Positions 62,769-64,000 of a stretch of 64,000 bases of DNA are shown here, piece by piece; position 1 is the stretch's first letter; every line of letters starts with the position of its first letter. The notes under the pieces are model-generated. The model ran no database searches and was not told where the DNA came from. It saw only the letters and a program-made list of their open reading frames with translations. The position numbers and the translations under genes were made by a program. This DNA comes from Mycolicibacterium brisbanense (GTDB taxonomy: Bacteria; Actinomycetota; Actinomycetes; Mycobacteriales; Mycobacteriaceae), in contig NZ_BCSX01000039.1 in NCBI RefSeq assembly GCF_001570425.1, positions 248,001 to 312,000 of the forward strand. The letters are read 5' to 3'.

Positions 62769-63518
62769 GTGAGCCAGAGCCTCGCCCGCGCACTGCATTT
62801 GCTGATCCACCTCGGCAATGGTCCGGCCACCCTGGACGAACTCGCCGCAGCCACCGACGTACACAAAACCACCGTGCTGCGCCTGCTGCGTACCCTGGCC
62901 GACGAGCGATTCGCCTTCCGCGATCACGACAACCGCTACCACCTCGGGTCACGGATCTTCGAGCTCGCCGAATACGGCGCCGACCAGCGCGAGATCCGGC
63001 AGATCGCCTCGCGCCACCTCGTGGATTTCAACCGCACCTACGGTCGCACCACGCACGTCGCCGCCATGGAAGGCGACAGCGTCGTCTACATCGACAAACT
63101 CGAATCGCACGACCTCATCAGGATGTACTCACGAATCGGCTTGAGCGCCAACCTGAATTCCACCGCCGTGGCCAAGGTGATCCTCGCCGACCTACCGGAT
63201 GCCGAGCTGCGGCAGATCGTGGCGGGCATGGACTTCACCAAGCGCGCCGCCAACACCATCACCACCCCCGAGGAGTACCTGCGCGAGATCGAATCCGTCC
63301 GGGCCCAAGGCTGGGCGCAGGATCGCGAGGAGAACGAGCCGTCGATCAACTGCATCGGGGTGCCGGTGCGCGGCGCGTCCGGCAAGGTCGTTGCCGCGGT
63401 GTCGGTGTCGGTACCGGAGGTGGTGTTGCCCTTCGACCAATTGCTCGAGCTGCTCGAGCCCCTGCAGGCGGTATGCCAACGGATCTCCGCCGACTGCGGC
63501 TATCGGCCGCGCTCATGA
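62769..63518 (+). CDS. IclR-family transcriptional regulator
   Basis: A 249-aa regulator starting with GTG (VSQSLARALHLLIHLG). N-terminal winged helix: LDELAAATDVHKTTVLRLLRTLADERF. The C-terminal IclR effector domain has RIGLSANLNSTAVAKVILADLP and ENEPSINCIGVPVRG. It follows the kinase gene by 4 bp and is the natural regulator of both arms of the island. IclR proteins in sugar-acid operons (KdgR type) commonly sense 2-keto-3-deoxygluconate, which would be the intermediate here. Confidence 0.92.
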   Translation: MSQSLARALHLLIHLGNGPATLDELAAATDVHKTTVLRLLRTLADERFAFRDHDNRYHLGSRIFELAEYGADQREIRQIASRHLVDFNRTYGRTTHVAAMEGDSVVYIDKLESHDLIRMYSRIGLSANLNSTAVAKVILADLPDAELRQIVAGMDFTKRAANTITTPEEYLREIESVRAQGWAQDREENEPSINCIGVPVRGASGKVVAAVSVSVPEVVLPFDQLLELLEPLQAVCQRISADCGYRPRS

Positions 63519-63557
63519 GCCCATCACCGGGAAGCACGAAAAACGAGAGGTAGCACC

Positions 63558-63962
63558 ATGTCTGACTCACAGGTCATCCGCACCGACGCCGCTCCGGCGC
63601 CTGCGCACACCTTCAGCCAGGGCATCCGCAAGGGCGGGCTGTTGCAGGTCTCCGGCCAGGGCCCGATGGATCCGGCGACCAACACCTACATCGGCGAGGG
63701 CGATGTCAAAGCGCAGACCCGCCGCACCCTGGAGAACGTCAAGGCCATCCTGGCCGCGGGCGGCGCAGGCGTCGACGACGTCCTGATGTTCCGGGTCTAC
63801 CTCACCAAGCGCGAAGACTTCGCCGCCATGAACGAGGTATACGGCGAATTCATCGCCGAGAACGTCAAGTCCGACCAGCTGCCGTGCCGGACAACGGTAT
63901 TCGTCGATCTGCCGCACGAAGTGATGCTGGTCGAGATCGACGCGCTGGCTGCCGTCGGCTGA
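63558..63962 (+). CDS. ridA: RidA-family enamine/imine deaminase
   Basis: A 134-aa RidA (YjgF/YER057c) protein. The conserved Arg is in LPCRTTVFVDLPHEVMLVEID and the SGQGPMD segment is in place. RidA hydrolyses reactive enamine/imine products released by PLP deaminases, so its presence beside a PLP deaminase is functionally coherent. A GAGAGG Shine-Dalgarno precedes the ATG, 39 bp after the IclR gene. The last 38 bases of the window after it contain nothing recognisable. Confidence 0.92.
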   Translation: MSDSQVIRTDAAPAPAHTFSQGIRKGGLLQVSGQGPMDPATNTYIGEGDVKAQTRRTLENVKAILAAGGAGVDDVLMFRVYLTKREDFAAMNEVYGEFIAENVKSDQLPCRTTVFVDLPHEVMLVEIDALAAVG

Positions 63963-64000
63963 TCCGCTAGGCGGCGCTGGTTCGGCGCTGGGCCGGCTTC

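Overview
The window is high-GC chromosomal DNA from a fast-growing mycobacterium (Mycolicibacterium, close to M. smegmatis). The evidence is the gene order. Separate lnt and ppm1 lie next to rbpA, lppI and lipT (the M. tuberculosis Rv2045c-Rv2051c neighbourhood). They are followed by a long run parallel to Rv1627c-Rv1644: Ltp/DUF35, polA, rpsA, coaE, DUF402, uvrB, an MFS pump, a universal stress protein, an MBL protein, uvrA, a membrane esterase, lysX, infC, rpmI, rplT and tsnR. Orthologue names are from memory of these families and gene orders; no search was run. No insertion sequence, prophage, rRNA or CRISPR array was seen.

Layout. 1-8262: end of an amidohydrolase, lipoprotein acylation and mannosylation genes (lnt-ppm1), rbpA, a small Cys-motif protein, lppI, the carboxylesterase lipT and a copper amine oxidase. 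8263-8650: a DUF167 gene bracketed by two inverted copies of a ~70 bp palindromic element. 8660-15104: a thiolase-like/DUF35 pair behind a KstR-type operator, then a TetR-, FAD-monooxygenase-, hydrolase- and LysR-containing block that looks like aromatic or xenobiotic metabolism inserted before polA. 15115-29864: polA, rpsA, coaE and uvrB with accessory transporters, hydrolases and a PrsW protease. 29953-42530: DUF899, tRNA-Cys, a class II UvrA, an acyl-CoA thioesterase, a cAMP-binding-type USP, an MBL hydrolase, uvrA, an ABC-F ATPase and a small three-gene operon. 42650-49075: an LpqH-like lipoprotein, then a TPR gene, a CHAT caspase-like protease gene and two coupled unknown genes. 49086-56565: esterase, lysX, DUF1844, then the infC-rpmI-rplT-tsnR translation operon. 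56638-63962: a divergent catabolic island.

Two groups stand out. The TPR/CHAT/unknown/unknown cluster (43202-49075) has the architecture of an uncharacterised protease-based system with an intact His-Cys dyad. The island at 56638-63962 encodes a GntP permease, KDPG aldolase, an N-acyl-D-amino-acid deacylase, a PLP D-amino-acid deaminase, a PfkB kinase, an IclR regulator and RidA. Together these would make a complete route from an N-acetylated aminosugar acid (best guess N-acetyl-D-glucosaminate) through 2-keto-3-deoxygluconate to pyruvate and glyceraldehyde 3-phosphate.

Regulatory signals of note: infC starts at an AUC codon behind a perfect AGGAGG and an attenuator-like hairpin; tsnR and the DUF402 gene also lack a usual start codon at their expected N-termini. 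Palindromes lie in front of the TetR gene and in the IclR-controlled divergent promoter, and a CRP-like site precedes the USP gene.
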